Assembly (NCBI RefSeq): GCF_004359515.1
Contig: NZ_SCWD01000001.1
Coordinates: forward strand, 930,001-994,000
Source of the DNA: Macrococcus carouselicus
Lineage (GTDB): Bacteria; Bacillota; Bacilli; Staphylococcales; Staphylococcaceae
Direction: 5' to 3'
Length of the DNA stretch: 64,000 nucleotides
Below are positions 45,168 through 56,859 of the stretch, piece by piece. A model generated the notes under the pieces. The model was not told where the DNA came from. It was given only the letters and a program-made list of their open reading frames with translations, and did not search any database. Made by a program: the position numbers and the translations under genes. The number at the start of each line of letters is the position of its first letter. The first letter of the stretch is position 1.

Positions 45168-46921
45168 ACTTTAGCATGTCCTGCATATACTTTATTGTGC
45201 TGAGCATCCACCGTTACGACAGTGTCCTGCTCGAATTTGTTATAAATATCTTCGATTCCTACGATTGTCGGTTTACCGAGTGTCAGTCCGACCACTGCAG
45301 CATGACTGGTCAGTCCACCTTCTTCAGTGACGATAGCGACTGCCTGTTCAATATAAGGAACCATATCTGCATCTGTGGAATGAGTGACAATCACTGCATC
45401 CGTGAGATCTTTATCAGCCAGTTCCTGTGCATGCTGGACTTTGACGACACGACCGACTGCTGATGTACGACCGATCCCCTGACCTGATGCCAGCTCATCG
45501 CCCACCAGCTGGATTTTCATGAAGTTAGTCGTTCCTGCTTCACCTGTCGGAATACCGGCAGTGATGATGATCAAGTCGCCATTTTCTACGCTGTCTGCCT
45601 CGATCGCTGCTTCAGATGCCTGTTCCAGCAGCTGGTCAGTTGTTTTCTTGCCTTCTTTGACAACAGGGACAGCACCCCAGACAATGGACATATGACGTGC
45701 AGTCTGTTCATAAGGCGTCATTGCAATAATATGCGCATGGGGACGATATTTTGAGATGATCTGCGCGGTATGGCCGCTTTCAGTTGCTGCGACAATAGTC
45801 TGTACATTGAGATTCAGCGCAGTATGAGCCACTGACACGCCGATTGCATTGACCATATTCGTCTCATTCAGTTTCGTACGGTTGCTGAGCAGCTGTTTGT
45901 AATCCTGTGCCTCTTCTGCCGCATAAGCGATATTCGCCATAACTTTAACAGATTCAACCGGATACTGACCGGCTGCCGTCTCGCCAGATAACATCACGGC
46001 ATCTGTTCCGTCATAGATGGCGTTCGCTACGTCACTTGCTTCTGCTCTTGTCGGACGCGGATTGCGCTGCATGGAGTCAAGCATCTGCGTTGCAGTGATG
46101 ACCGGTTTGCCGAGCGCATTACATTTACGGATCAGGTCCTTCTGAACAAGCGGCACGCGTTCAGCCGGAATTTCAACACCCATATCACCCCGCGCGACCA
46201 TCAGTCCGTCTGACACCTGGAGAATCTGATCGATGTTCTCGATGCCCTCCTCGTTTTCAATCTTCGGAATAATACGGATGGAGTTACATTTGCGATCTTC
46301 TAAGATCTTCCGGATTTCCAGTACATCGCTCGCACGGCGCACGAATGATGCTGCGATAAAATCAACACCCTGCTCAATACCGAACTTGATGTCTTCAGCA
46401 TCCTTGTCTGTAATACCCGGCAGGTTGACTTTAACGCCGGGCAGGTTGACCCCTTTTTTATTCTTCAGTTCTCCAGCGTTGATGACGTCACAGACAATTT
46501 TGCCTTCGTCATGCTTCAGGTCTTTCACTTTAAGTTCAATCAATCCATCATCCAGAAGGATCGTTGAACCGACGTGCACATCATTGATGAGTTCAGGATA
46601 AGTCACAGAGAATTCATCAGGTGTGCCTGTCACTTCCTGCATATTGATGACAACCGTTGAGTTTCTAGCAAGTTCAATTTTGCCGTTTTCCATATTATGC
46701 GTACGGATTTCAGGTCCTTTAGTATCAAGGAGAATCGCCACTGTTTTATTCAGTTTACCGGCTACAGTACGGATGTTCTGAATACGCTCGGCGTGTTCTT
46801 CATGTGAACCATGTGAGAAGTTCAGTCGGGCAACGTTCATACCGGCAGTCATCAGCTGTTCTAATGTTTCAGGTGATTCTGAAGCAGGGCCGATTGTACA
46901 TACAATTTTAGTTTTTCTCAT
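45164..46921 (-). CDS. pyk: Pyruvate kinase
   Basis: A 585-residue glycolytic enzyme making pyruvate and ATP from PEP. The core is canonical ([14 protein letters not shown] start; [41 protein letters not shown]). The C-terminal ~110 residues form the extra PEP-utiliser-like swivelling domain ([12 protein letters not shown]) found in Bacillales. Start 46921 has GGAGGAG; the longer frame adds an unsupported leader. It follows pfkA in one operon. Confidence 0.98.
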   Translation of the reverse strand: MRKTKIVCTIGPASESPETLEQLMTAGMNVARLNFSHGSHEEHAERIQNIRTVAGKLNKTVAILLDTKGPEIRTHNMENGKIELARNSTVVINMQEVTGTPDEFSVTYPELINDVHVGSTILLDDGLIELKVKDLKHDEGKIVCDVINAGELKNKKGVNLPGVKVNLPGITDKDAEDIKFGIEQGVDFIAASFVRRASDVLEIRKILEDRKCNSIRIIPKIENEEGIENIDQILQVSDGLMVARGDMGVEIPAERVPLVQKDLIRKCNALGKPVITATQMLDSMQRNPRPTRAEASDVANAIYDGTDAVMLSGETAAGQYPVESVKVMANIAYAAEEAQDYKQLLSNRTKLNETNMVNAIGVSVAHTALNLNVQTIVAATESGHTAQIISKYRPHAHIIAMTPYEQTARHMSIVWGAVPVVKEGKKTTDQLLEQASEAAIEADSVENGDLIIITAGIPTGEAGTTNFMKIQLVGDELASGQGIGRTSAVGRVVKVQHAQELADKDLTDAVIVTHSTDADMVPYIEQAVAIVTEEGGLTSHAAVVGLTLGKPTIVGIEDIYNKFEQDTVVTVDAQHNKVYAGHAKV

Positions 46922-46953
46922 TTTTAAATACTCCTCCATTAAGATCAATTTAA

Positions 46954-47928
<975 letters not shown>

Positions 47929-48033
47929 TTATTATCGATATTAACTATAACGTACCATAAAAAAATGTTGGTTACCATCAATTACAAGTGTCGGTATCAA
48001 TGAAAACGTTTCACTATCAGACAGCTGCTTTTT

Positions 48034-48960
48034 TTATTGCCCTGCCCCGATATTCCGGTATTTTTCGTAGCGCTGATTGACAAGTTCTTCACTGGATAAA
48101 GCTCTCAATCCGCTTAATGTCCGCTCAATCGCCTCACCAATCCATTCACTCTGCTTCTCGACATTCTGCTGTGCCCCGCCCAGTACTTCCTGAATGACTT
48201 CATCTGCTACGCCTAGTTCAAGCAGATCGGGTGCCGTGATACGCATCGATTCAGCTGCCCGTCTGGCCTGCGTGCTATCCTTCCAGAGCAGGGCTGCTGC
48301 GCCTTCAGGTGAGATAACGGAATAAGTCGAGTTCTCGAGCATCAGAAGCTTGTTGCAGATACCGATTCCAAGCGCGCCGCCGCTTCCGCCTTCACCGATT
48401 ACAATCGAAATGACCGGCACCTTCAATCCTGCCATCTCTACCAAGTTGCGTGCAATCGATTCACTCTGCCCACGTTCTTCAGCCGCTTTTCCCGGGTAGG
48501 CCCCTTTCGTGTCGATGAAGCAGATGACCGGACGGCCGAACTTTTCGGCCTGTTTCATCAGGCGGAGTGCCTTGCGGTATCCTTCAGGATGCGCCATACC
48601 GAAATTGCGGTGAATGTTGTCCTTCGTATCTTTGCCGCGCTGATGACCGATCACTGTCACCGGCTGACCTTTCAGCATTGCAAGTCCACCGATCATTGCT
48701 GCATCATCCCCGTATGTACGGTCACCATGCAGTTCAATGAAGTCATCAAAGATCGCATAGATATAATCAAGTGTCGTCGGACGTTCTCCCATTCTGGCAA
48801 TCTGGACACGGTCCCACGGCTCAAGTGCACGATAGATCTCTTCATATAAATTCTGACGTTCTTCCTTCAGCTTCAGAAGTTCTTCGTCCTTATGTTTTTT
48901 CTCCAGTTCCTTGATTCGTTCGTCAAGCGCTGCAAGTGGTTTCTCAAATTCCAGTTTCAT
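48034..48960 (-). CDS. accA: Acetyl-CoA carboxylase carboxyltransferase subunit alpha
   Basis: A 308-residue subunit of the carboxyltransferase that makes malonyl-CoA for fatty acid synthesis. Family blocks include [28 protein letters not shown] and [11 protein letters not shown]. Its ATG overlaps the accD stop region, so the two subunits are translated together. Confidence 0.97.
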   Translation of the reverse strand: MKLEFEKPLAALDERIKELEKKHKDEELLKLKEERQNLYEEIYRALEPWDRVQIARMGERPTTLDYIYAIFDDFIELHGDRTYGDDAAMIGGLAMLKGQPVTVIGHQRGKDTKDNIHRNFGMAHPEGYRKALRLMKQAEKFGRPVICFIDTKGAYPGKAAEERGQSESIARNLVEMAGLKVPVISIVIGEGGSGGALGIGICNKLLMLENSTYSVISPEGAAALLWKDSTQARRAAESMRITAPDLLELGVADEVIQEVLGGAQQNVEKQSEWIGEAIERTLSGLRALSSEELVNQRYEKYRNIGAGQ

Positions 48961-49817
48961 CAGTTTCTACCTCCGTGCATTAAGATCAGATTACTGAGCG
49001 TTGAACGCATATCCTTGCGATGAACCACTTTATCAAGCTGACCGTGTTCCAGCAGGAACTCGGCAGTCTGAAAGTCATCCGGCAGTTTCTCATTGATGGT
49101 CTGTTCGATAATGCGTCGTCCGGCGAAACCGATCAGACTCTCCGGCTCTGCAAGGTTGATGTCGCCGACAGATGCGAAACTCGCACTGACTCCACCTGTC
49201 GTCGGATGCGTCATATAGGCGATATAGAGCTGGCCGGCATCGCTATGGCGTTTAATTGCTACGCTCGTCTTTGCCATCTGCATGAGTGAAATAATGCCTT
49301 CCTGCATGCGCGCACCTCCACTGGCTGTAAAGATAACAAATGGCATCTTCTGCTCCGTACAGTGATCGATGACACGGCAGATTTTCTCACCAACAACAGC
49401 GCCCATCGAGCCCATGCGGAATCTTGAATCCATGACACAGATACCCAGCGGCATCCCGTCGATCTTGATGGTACCTGTCACCACTGCTTCATTAAGACCG
49501 GTTTTCTTTCTGTCTTTTTCTACTTTCGGTATATAGTCAGGAAAGTCGAGTATATTCTCAGAGATCATGTCACTGTCGAACTCGACGAAGCTGTCCTTAT
49601 CTGCCAGATGATTGATCCGCTCATGCGCAGTCATCGTCAGGTGAAAATTGCACTCCACACAGACGTTCAGATTTTTATTGAGTTCTTTCGTGTACATGAT
49701 TTTGCCGCATTTCGGACATTTCACCATAATGCCTTCCGGTACATCTGTTGCTTTTATTTTAGGGACTGCCACATATTTCTTATTTTTATTGTTGCGTTTG
49801 AAAATATCTTTAAACAT
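48960..49817 (-). CDS. accD: Acetyl-CoA carboxylase carboxyltransferase subunit beta
   Basis: A 285-residue partner of AccA. A four-Cys zinc domain ([13 protein letters not shown]... CVECNFH) precedes the crotonase fold ([12 protein letters not shown]-type block; [13 protein letters not shown]). Start 49817 (MFKDIFKRN) has AGGAG and gives the staphylococcal length; the longer frame reads back into the GntR gene. It overlaps the GntR stop by eight bases. Confidence 0.97.
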   Translation of the reverse strand: MFKDIFKRNNKNKKYVAVPKIKATDVPEGIMVKCPKCGKIMYTKELNKNLNVCVECNFHLTMTAHERINHLADKDSFVEFDSDMISENILDFPDYIPKVEKDRKKTGLNEAVVTGTIKIDGMPLGICVMDSRFRMGSMGAVVGEKICRVIDHCTEQKMPFVIFTASGGARMQEGIISLMQMAKTSVAIKRHSDAGQLYIAYMTHPTTGGVSASFASVGDINLAEPESLIGFAGRRIIEQTINEKLPDDFQTAEFLLEHGQLDKVVHRKDMRSTLSNLILMHGGRN

Positions 49818-50232
49818 CCTTTTTCTCCTTCCCGCTGAACACTCTCTCATAATGAGTGATCAGTCTATAGACACGGAATATAATGCGGTTGCTGTCACCT
49901 TTTCGATCGATAAACTGTTCCAGCAGTTCCTTGAATTCCGTTATTTCTTTTTTCTGCTTGTCTGAATAGATCAGAAATCGGCCGATTATCTCAAAAAGCT
50001 GATGGTCATCCACGTTCGAGAGGAATGTCCCTTCTCCCCTTTTAGTGGTGATGATGCCGATCAGCTCCATCGCTCTTAACGCCTCACGGATGCTTGAACG
50101 GCTGAGATTCATTTTCTCACTCAGATCCCGTTCGGAAGGAAGCTTATCACCTGCTGCTAGATCATGCTCAATCATATAAGTCTCCAGTTCTTTAACGACA
50201 GAAATAAAACCTTTTTGCTTTATGCTGTTCAT
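49810..50232 (-). CDS. GntR/FadR-type transcriptional regulator, short
   Basis: A 140-residue protein. The N-terminal winged helix (about residues 8-75) is FadR-like: [37 protein letters not shown] then GEGTFL. Full FadR-type regulators carry a ~130-residue sensor domain after this; here only about 65 residues remain, so the usual FCD fold cannot be complete. It overlaps accD and heads the accDA operon. A matching operator-like palindrome lies just upstream. Control of malonyl-CoA supply is inferred. Confidence 0.85.
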   Translation of the reverse strand: MNSIKQKGFISVVKELETYMIEHDLAAGDKLPSERDLSEKMNLSRSSIREALRAMELIGIITTKRGEGTFLSNVDDHQLFEIIGRFLIYSDKQKKEITEFKELLEQFIDRKGDSNRIIFRVYRLITHYERVFSGKEKKDV

Positions 50233-50257
50233 TGAATGACTCCTATTAATAAATTAA

Positions 50258-50287
50258 AAAACCGAAGTGGTCTGACCACTACGGTTT
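50258..50287 (-). terminator. dnaE terminator containing a GntR-family operator palindrome
   Basis: A hairpin (AAACCG.AGTGGTC loop GACCACT.CGGTTT) with six T residues ends the dnaE transcript. Its apex AGTGGTCTGACCACT (50266-50280) is a perfect 7-1-7 palindrome and contains TGGTCTGACCA, which fits the FadR/GntR consensus TNGTNNNACNA exactly. It lies 26 bases before the regulator's start codon. Confidence 0.7.
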
Positions 50288-50318
50288 AATATATCATAAT
50301 CAATCACCTTTATAAAGA

Positions 50319-53300
50319 TTAAATCAGTCGGATGAGCTCAGGCGGATAATGCTCAAGAAGCGTTGTCATTGTCTGTCTGCTGACTGACCCCTTCTTCACT
50401 GAGTCACCCGTTGTATAGTTGAACAGATAAAGCGCAATCGGCCCTGACTCCAGTTCAACTGCCGGTTCCTTCAGAATATAGATCTCCTTGACCCGGTTCA
50501 TAAACTCATCTTTAAAGGCAGAGAAACTCTGCATCTCGGTCAGGATAATCTTACCACCGGTGTCCTTTTTCCCTTTGATCACCACTTCTTTTCCACCAAG
50601 CAGTGACTCCACCTTGCTGAATACATCGGGGAAGATAACCAGCTCTATTTCAGTGGCGCCATCAGTCGCTGTCGCAAACGCCATGGGCTGTCCTTTTTTG
50701 GTACGGATTTTTCTGACCGCAGTCAGACCAACGAGCAGCCAGCTGCTCTCAGTCATACCTTTTACCTTAAAGAGCGGCAGGTAAAGGTGTGCATTGAAGA
50801 GCTCTTCTACCGGGTGAGGGGACAGATAAAAACCGAGGTACTCAGCTTCATAGGCGGTCAGTTTCTCAGCAGGCATCTCTTCTTTCTCCTGATAACTTTT
50901 CTTCAGACTGAGGCCCAGCTCCTCAAGAAAATGATCACCTTCCTGGGCCTTCTCCATATCCATGATGCTGTCCATCGAAGCGAGAAGTGTGGCCCTGTTC
51001 CGGCCGAACTCATCAAACACACCGGTGACAATCATGGCTTCCAGTGCGGCCTTGTTCACGGACCGCTTCGGCAGACGCTGCATAAAGTCATAGATATCGT
51101 CGAACGGTCTTTTTTTTCGCTCCTCTATAATATCCATGACCGTTCTGTAACCCACACCTTTGATCATGCCGAGTGACAGAATCACTTTGTGTCCGTCCGC
51201 TCTGAAGAACCAGTGAGACTGGTTGATTGCAGGCGGTACAAATGGAATCTGCTTCGCCTTCATCTCACTGATCAGTTCAGAGAGTTTCTCTTCGCTGCCA
51301 ATCACATTACTCATTGTCGCCGCGTAGAAGTAAGTGGGATAGTGAACCTTCAGATAGAGCATCATATAGGCGATCTGTGCATAGGCGACGGCATGTGCTC
51401 TAGGAAACCCATAGTCCGCGAACTTCATGATCAGTTCATATATCGCTTCAGCTGTCTGCCCGTCATAGCCCTTCTGCCTGCTGCCTTCAATGAAATGCTG
51501 TCGCTCTGCTTCCAGTACATCCCGTTTCTTCTTACTCATCGCACGGCGCAGATTATCAGCTTCACCGAGTGAGAAGCCAGCAAACTGACTGGCGATCTGC
51601 ATGATCTGTTCCTGATAGATGATAACGCCGTAAGTTGACTTCAGAATCCGCTCGAGGTCCGGATGAAGATATTCAAAAGGCTGGCCATGGCGTCTTTCAA
51701 TATAGACAGGTATCTGTTCCATGGGACCGGGTCTGTACAGACTGAGAACGGCGACAATATCTTCGAAGTGCTGGGGCTGCAGCTGGCGGAGTACCTGTCT
51801 GATTCCAGAGGACTCGAGCTGGAATATTCCCGTTGTATCAGCCCGACTGAACGCCTCAAAGACCGCAGGGTCATGATAGTCAATCGTTTTGGTCGTAAAA
51901 TTCTGCCTGATCTGATTGAGAACCCGCTGAATGGTCGTCAGATTGCGGAGTCCTAGAAAATCGATCTTGAGCAGACCAAGATGCTCGACTTCTGTCATCG
52001 TCCATTGTGTCAGATTAAGGGCATCCCCTTTGATCAGTGGTACATAATCAGTCAGGAGCTGGTCATGAATGATTATTCCTGCGGCATGGGTGGACGTATG
52101 GCGTGGTAATCCTTCAAGTCTCGTTGCGATTTCAAACCATTGCCGGTGTCGTGCGTCTTTATCGACAAAGGTCCTGAATTCATCCACCGCATAAGCACTG
52201 TTCAGTGTGATGCCTAATTTACGTGGAATCAAGTGAGAGATCAGTTTGAGGTCTGCATCTGAGAACTGCAGTACCCGACCGACATCCCGCATAACAGCCC
52301 GTGCCGTCAGATGACCGAATGTCACGATACCGCTGACATTGAACGGCCCGTATTTATCGACACAGTAATCAATCACTTCATGGCGCCTCGTATCCTCAAA
52401 ATCGATATCGATGTCCGGCATGGTGACGCGTTCCGGATTCAGAAAACGTTCGAACAGCAGATGATGTTCAAGCGGGTCGATCATCGTGATATCGAGCAGA
52501 TAACTGATCAGAGAACCGCCTGAAGAGCCCCGTCCCGGTCCGACAAGAATTCCTCTACTTTTTGCATAGCGGACAAGATCGCTGACAATCAGGAAATAAT
52601 CACTGAATTCCATCCGTCTGATGATATCGTATTCCCTTGTCAGCCGTTCCTGATAATCCTCTCCGTAGTCTCGTGCCGCTTCCTCCAGCAGTTGCCATAA
52701 ATAATCATCACTGGATTCCCCGTTCGGCGTCTCGAACTTCGGCAGATGCTTGAGACGTGGGATCTCAACCTCGCACATAGCTGCCAGTCGCTCAGTCGCT
52801 TCAATATATGCAGGCTCAACATGTTCAAATTCTGATTTTCTCCGGAAGTAATCCTCCCCTGTGACGCGCTGCAGAGACAGTCTGGTATTGCTGTCGATGG
52901 CCTGCAGCACATTCAGGTCAGTAAGTCCGGATGGCTCCAGATATTTCACACTTGAGAGATAGACCTTTCTCTCCTCAGCAACAGCTGACAGATGACAGCC
53001 ATAACTGCCCTCAAACTTTGATAAAAGGCTCTCAGAAGCCTGCTTGAATATAAGAATCAGCCCCTTGGAATACTGTGCCAGCATACTTTCAGAAACGACT
53101 GTCAGCTCCTTCAGATGAATGCGTGAAGACAGGCGCATCAGATTATGATAGCCCTCAAGATCCTTTGCAAGCAGGACCGTCTCTGTCTTATCAATCCCAT
53201 TCGTCAGATAGACCGTCATACCGATGATCGGTTTCAGCCCTGCCGCCAGACATTGGGAGTAGAAGGTCTGTACACCGTACATAACGTTCGTGTCTGTGAT

Positions 53301-53408
53301 GGCGAGTGCTGTCTGGCCGTCCTCTTTAGCCCGACTGATCAGTTCATCGATTCTCACGGTAGAAGCCAGCAGGTCATAAGCTGTATGGATATTTAAATGA
53401 ACAACCAT
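50319..53408 (-). CDS. dnaE: DNA polymerase III alpha subunit DnaE
   Basis: A 1029-residue C-family polymerase, in Firmicutes extending primers on the lagging strand before hand-off to PolC. The N-terminal PHP domain (VVHLNIHTAYDLL, ALAITDTNVMYG), catalytic PDIDIDFEDTRR near residue 388, fingers (GPGRGSSGGSLISY), the HhH region and an OB fold near the end (MTESSWLLVGLT; ATATDGATEIELVIF) are present. The ATG at 53408 follows GAGGTG; the earlier GTG is less likely. Confidence 0.97.
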   Translation of the reverse strand: MVVHLNIHTAYDLLASTVRIDELISRAKEDGQTALAITDTNVMYGVQTFYSQCLAAGLKPIIGMTVYLTNGIDKTETVLLAKDLEGYHNLMRLSSRIHLKELTVVSESMLAQYSKGLILIFKQASESLLSKFEGSYGCHLSAVAEERKVYLSSVKYLEPSGLTDLNVLQAIDSNTRLSLQRVTGEDYFRRKSEFEHVEPAYIEATERLAAMCEVEIPRLKHLPKFETPNGESSDDYLWQLLEEAARDYGEDYQERLTREYDIIRRMEFSDYFLIVSDLVRYAKSRGILVGPGRGSSGGSLISYLLDITMIDPLEHHLLFERFLNPERVTMPDIDIDFEDTRRHEVIDYCVDKYGPFNVSGIVTFGHLTARAVMRDVGRVLQFSDADLKLISHLIPRKLGITLNSAYAVDEFRTFVDKDARHRQWFEIATRLEGLPRHTSTHAAGIIIHDQLLTDYVPLIKGDALNLTQWTMTEVEHLGLLKIDFLGLRNLTTIQRVLNQIRQNFTTKTIDYHDPAVFEAFSRADTTGIFQLESSGIRQVLRQLQPQHFEDIVAVLSLYRPGPMEQIPVYIERRHGQPFEYLHPDLERILKSTYGVIIYQEQIMQIASQFAGFSLGEADNLRRAMSKKKRDVLEAERQHFIEGSRQKGYDGQTAEAIYELIMKFADYGFPRAHAVAYAQIAYMMLYLKVHYPTYFYAATMSNVIGSEEKLSELISEMKAKQIPFVPPAINQSHWFFRADGHKVILSLGMIKGVGYRTVMDIIEERKKRPFDDIYDFMQRLPKRSVNKAALEAMIVTGVFDEFGRNRATLLASMDSIMDMEKAQEGDHFLEELGLSLKKSYQEKEEMPAEKLTAYEAEYLGFYLSPHPVEELFNAHLYLPLFKVKGMTESSWLLVGLTAVRKIRTKKGQPMAFATATDGATEIELVIFPDVFSKVESLLGGKEVVIKGKKDTGGKIILTEMQSFSAFKDEFMNRVKEIYILKEPAVELESGPIALYLFNYTTGDSVKKGSVSRQTMTTLLEHYPPELIRLI

Positions 53409-53421
53409 CACACTCACCTCA

Positions 53422-54363
53422 TTATTTTACGATTGATTTCAGTTCCTCTATCAGCTGATCCAGTTCCTCTGGACTATAGACCGTCGCTCCGCTTGCCAGC
53501 GGATGACCTCCACCATTGTAACGTGCCGCCAGCTCATTGATTGTGACACGCTTACTTCTGATGCGGACACGGATCTGATCACCTTCATCCACAGCGAATA
53601 CCCATGCCTCTATTCCCTCCACATCACTCATGCTGTTGACGAAAAGTGAGGCTTCATTGGCACTGATGTCAAACTGCTCCAACAGCTCAGGCGTGATGAA
53701 GATAGAGCCGACATGGTCCTCATAGTTGAAGTTCTGCAGCACATAGCCCTGAAAATGTATGCTCTTCAGTGAACGTTGCTGCATCTGATTGATCATCGCC
53801 GTATGGTCAAAATCATATTCACGCAGCAGACCCGCAATCTGCATGGTCCTGACCGTTGTATTATTGAAGAGAAAACGCCCCGTATCTCCGACAATGCCGA
53901 TGTAGAGACATCTGGCGATAGCCTTGTTCAGATAGTCCTTACCGTAACCGAAGTTCATCACCAGTTCAGCGATGATCTCACTCGTTGAGGACGCTTTTAT
54001 ATCCACGAGATTGATATCTCCGTAGTCATCTACAGGGGGATGATGATCGATTTTGACCAGCTTCTCCCCTGATCTGAAGCGTTGATCATCAATACGCGGC
54101 GCATTCGCTGTATCAAGCACGATGACCAGTGCACCGTTATAGTCGCTGTCCGAAACATGATCCATCTCTCCTATAAAAGCGAGATTATCAACCGTTTCCC
54201 CTGCCGCCAGTATCTTCTTGCTGGGATACATCTTCTTCAGCAGCATCTTCAGTCCGAGCTGTGAGCCGAGCGCATCAGGGTCGGGTCTGACATGACGGTG
54301 CAGGATAATAGTCTCATAAGTGTTAAGCCAGTTCAGCAATAATTTGATACTGTTTTTAGTCAT
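53422..54363 (-). CDS. nrnA: NanoRNase / pAp phosphatase NrnA (DHH family)
   Basis: A 313-residue DHH-DHHA1 phosphoesterase that degrades nanoRNA and dephosphorylates pAp. Metal motifs are HRHVRPDPDALGSQ near 25, VLDTANAPR, IDHHPPVDDYG near 108, and GDTGRFLF. The DHHA1 signature YNGGGHPLASGATV is near the C-terminus. The start at 54363 with GGAG is better than the longer frame that crosses the divergent ytpI promoter. It is upstream of dnaE, as in Bacillales. Confidence 0.94.
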   Translation of the reverse strand: MTKNSIKLLLNWLNTYETIILHRHVRPDPDALGSQLGLKMLLKKMYPSKKILAAGETVDNLAFIGEMDHVSDSDYNGALVIVLDTANAPRIDDQRFRSGEKLVKIDHHPPVDDYGDINLVDIKASSTSEIIAELVMNFGYGKDYLNKAIARCLYIGIVGDTGRFLFNNTTVRTMQIAGLLREYDFDHTAMINQMQQRSLKSIHFQGYVLQNFNYEDHVGSIFITPELLEQFDISANEASLFVNSMSDVEGIEAWVFAVDEGDQIRVRIRSKRVTINELAARYNGGGHPLASGATVYSPEELDQLIEELKSIVK

Positions 54364-54418
54364 AGTTTCTCCTTTTAGCTGTTCACCTCTGCTATAATGC
54401 AGTTGGAGGTTGTTCATT

Positions 54419-54769
54419 ATGTGGAATACAATATTACCTTATATCGTGTCACTCACAGTGGCCATCATGATCTTCTCGCTTGTTCTGACGTTATACCAGA
54501 TTGCGCGCTACTTCAGAACAAACCGTGAAGTGCGTAAAGCCTGGTACCGTGCGCGCGGTAGAATGATGTTCGGCATCTTCCTTATCGCGTTCGCTTTCAA
54601 TCAGATCCTGCTGTTCACGACACTCGTGGCCTATCTGATCTGCGCCGTACTGATCGTCTTTGCGGTTGCGAATATCAGTTACGGCGTCCGTGCGGGCCGT
54701 TATTTTGAGCAGTATTTCGATGAAGAGGACCGTGCGTGGGCTGAACTCGAGAACGACAAGAAAGCTTAG
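54419..54769 (+). CDS. YtpI family membrane protein
   Basis: A 116-residue protein with three membrane helices and an acidic C-terminal tail (FDEEDRAWAELENDKKA). A conserved interhelix segment RYFRTNREVRKAWYRARGRMM is typical of YtpI. GGAGG lies nine bases before the ATG at 54419. A TATAAT at 54393-54398 serves a very short leader. Function unknown; position next to nrnA and ytoI is conserved in Bacillales. Confidence 0.85.
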   Translation: MWNTILPYIVSLTVAIMIFSLVLTLYQIARYFRTNREVRKAWYRARGRMMFGIFLIAFAFNQILLFTTLVAYLICAVLIVFAVANISYGVRAGRYFEQYFDEEDRAWAELENDKKA

Positions 54770-54781
54770 GCTTTCTTTTTT
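54758..54781 (+). terminator. ytpI terminator over the stop codon
   Basis: AAGAAAGC/GCTTTCTT stem with seven T residues; the ytpI stop TAG is in the loop, and the T run touches the convergent CBS gene. Confidence 0.8.
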
Positions 54782-56073
54782 TATGCCTCAATCAGCTGAC
54801 ACATCATCATCGCTTTAGAGACGATCTCCTGCTCCGAATAAATAGTGACTTCCATCTTGGCGAATTTACGACCAAGGTCCAGCATATCGAATGAAATAGT
54901 GAGCACTGAATCAATCGGCACGGTCTTCAGGAAGTAGATGTTCATGCTCTCAATCAGTGCTTCTCCCCGACGTTCACGTTTCAGCAGGTGTTTCGTCGCC
55001 TCTTCTATCATAGCAATGAACACTGATTTACTCATCGTACCGAGCTGATTGGACATCTGCGGTGTAACCCGGACCGTGACCTTGTCATCAAAACGCATCT
55101 GTTTCAGCACCTGGTCGTTCAGCGTATGGCCGATCTGCGGCTGTCTCTCGATTGACTGCATCGCACGAAGGACATCTTCCCTTGTGACAATACCGATCAG
55201 GCGATGATGCTTATTGACAACGGGCAGGAGTTCAATCCCTTCCCAGATCATCACATGGGCACACGTCGCTATCGTCGAACTGATATTGACGGTAATCGGA
55301 TTTTTAGTCATCACTTTCTTGATCTTCGTACTGTTATCAAGATCGATAACATCTTTGTTCGTGACAATCCCGTATGCGCGCCTCTGTTCATCCAGCACCG
55401 GGAATCGGGTATGCCCGGAACTGTGCGACAGCTGTTTCCAGTCACCGACCGTATCATTTTCATACAGTACAGAAGTGACATCTGCCGGAATCAGAATCTC
55501 AGCAACCGTCAGCACTTCCTGCTTGATAAGCTGGTCATAGAGTGCACGGTTGATGATATTCGCCACTGCAAACGTATCATGGCTCGTCGACAGAATAGGG
55601 AGTCCTTTCTGATCCGCCAGCTGTCTGACTGAATCACTGATAGAGAAGCCGCCTGTCACGAGCACCGCACTGCCTTTTTCCAGGGCCAGCTGCTGAATAT
55701 CCTGTCTGTTACCGACAATCAGCAGCGTGTTATCGCCGAGATATTTGACGACATCCTCTTTCTCCATCGCACCGATTGCAAAACGTGACAGTGATTTATG
55801 CAGGCCGGTGCGTCCGCCGAGCATCTGACCGTCAATAATCTTGACGATTTCAGCAAATGTCAGATTTTCAATCGCTTCACGTGTCTTCTTCTCGATACGA
55901 ATCGTACCGATACGTTCCATCGTTGAGACGATGCCCCGGTTTTCCGCATCCTTGATTGCGCGGTATGCCGTTCCCTCAGAAACAGACAGATCCTTTGCGA
56001 TCTGTCTGACTGAAATCTTACTGCCTACCTTCAGGCTTTCTATATGGTTGATTATCTGTTCATGTTTCGTCAT
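54781..56073 (-). CDS. HTH-DRTGG-CBS-hotdog regulator (YtoI-like)
   Basis: A 430-residue multi-domain cytoplasmic protein. A winged HTH (SVRQIAKDLSVSEGTAYRAIKDAE) is at 20-60, a DRTGG domain follows at about 95-190, paired CBS domains at 195-310 (VLYENDTVGDW; VMTKNPITVNIS; VNKHHRLIGIVTREDVL), and a C-terminal thioesterase-like hotdog fold ends it. CBS pairs usually sense adenine nucleotides; the ligand here is unknown. Start 56073 follows GAGGTG. Confidence 0.88.
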   Translation of the reverse strand: MTKHEQIINHIESLKVGSKISVRQIAKDLSVSEGTAYRAIKDAENRGIVSTMERIGTIRIEKKTREAIENLTFAEIVKIIDGQMLGGRTGLHKSLSRFAIGAMEKEDVVKYLGDNTLLIVGNRQDIQQLALEKGSAVLVTGGFSISDSVRQLADQKGLPILSTSHDTFAVANIINRALYDQLIKQEVLTVAEILIPADVTSVLYENDTVGDWKQLSHSSGHTRFPVLDEQRRAYGIVTNKDVIDLDNSTKIKKVMTKNPITVNISSTIATCAHVMIWEGIELLPVVNKHHRLIGIVTREDVLRAMQSIERQPQIGHTLNDQVLKQMRFDDKVTVRVTPQMSNQLGTMSKSVFIAMIEEATKHLLKRERRGEALIESMNIYFLKTVPIDSVLTISFDMLDLGRKFAKMEVTIYSEQEIVSKAMMMCQLIEA

Positions 56074-56085
56074 GCTGCACCTCAA

Positions 56086-56769
56086 TTATAGTGTGATGGA
56101 TTCTCCCGGCTGAATGATTTCGACCCTGCCGTCCACCTTACTTCTGAACTCTTCTGGATCCTGCTTGATAATGTCGAATGTATTGTAATGAATCGGCACT
56201 GCAATCTTCGGCTTGATGAAGGTGTTGACTGCATAGCTCGCATCGTCAATACCCATTGTGAAGTTGTCGCCGATCGGAATGAAACAGAGGTCGACCGGGT
56301 GTCTTTCTGCAATCAGCTGCATATCAGAGAACAGGCCCGTGTCGCCGGTATGATAGATGACCTTTCCTTCAATCGTGAAGATGAGACCGCAGGGCATGCC
56401 GAGATAAATGATTCTACCCTCTTCTTCCGTGAAGGAACTGCTGTGGAAAGCCTGCACGAATTTCACTTTACCGAAACCGAATTCGACATTGCCGCCGATA
56501 TTCATCGGATGACCATTTTCCACCCCTTTTGCCGACAGATAATCTATCGTCTCAGGCAGCGCGATCACCATCGCACCTGTCCGTTCTGCGATTGCTACGG
56601 TATCACCTAGATGATCGCCGTGTCCATGCGATAAAATGATAAAATCAGCTTCCACCTCATCTGCTGACAGGTCAGTCAGCGGATTACCTGAAATAAAGGG
56701 ATCAACGATGACCTTTTTGCCGTTCGCTTCAAAAGAAATACAGGATTGTCCGTGAAAAGTTACTTCCAT
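56086..56769 (-). CDS. UPF0173 metal-dependent hydrolase (YtkL type)
   Basis: A 227-residue metallo-beta-lactamase-fold protein. The metal signature [10 protein letters not shown] is near residue 47, with HSSSF near 110, [11 protein letters not shown] near 140 and PIHYNTFD near 200. Residues are complete, so activity is likely; the substrate is unknown. It is separated by 12 bases from the CBS regulator downstream. Confidence 0.93.
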   Translation of the reverse strand: MEVTFHGQSCISFEANGKKVIVDPFISGNPLTDLSADEVEADFIILSHGHGDHLGDTVAIAERTGAMVIALPETIDYLSAKGVENGHPMNIGGNVEFGFGKVKFVQAFHSSSFTEEEGRIIYLGMPCGLIFTIEGKVIYHTGDTGLFSDMQLIAERHPVDLCFIPIGDNFTMGIDDASYAVNTFIKPKIAVPIHYNTFDIIKQDPEEFRSKVDGRVEIIQPGESITL

Positions 56770-56859
56770 CTGTCTTCACTCCTTATTATTTGTATACTGT
56801 TATTATACCTCATCAATCCGTCTTTTGATATGATAGGACATATGAAGGAGTGAAGAGAA

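Noticed and set aside
48001-48013. cre site upstream of pfkA (TGAAAACGTTTCA)
   Set aside because: It is a near-palindrome one base short of the 14-base consensus; spacing between the half-sites is wrong, so I did not list it.
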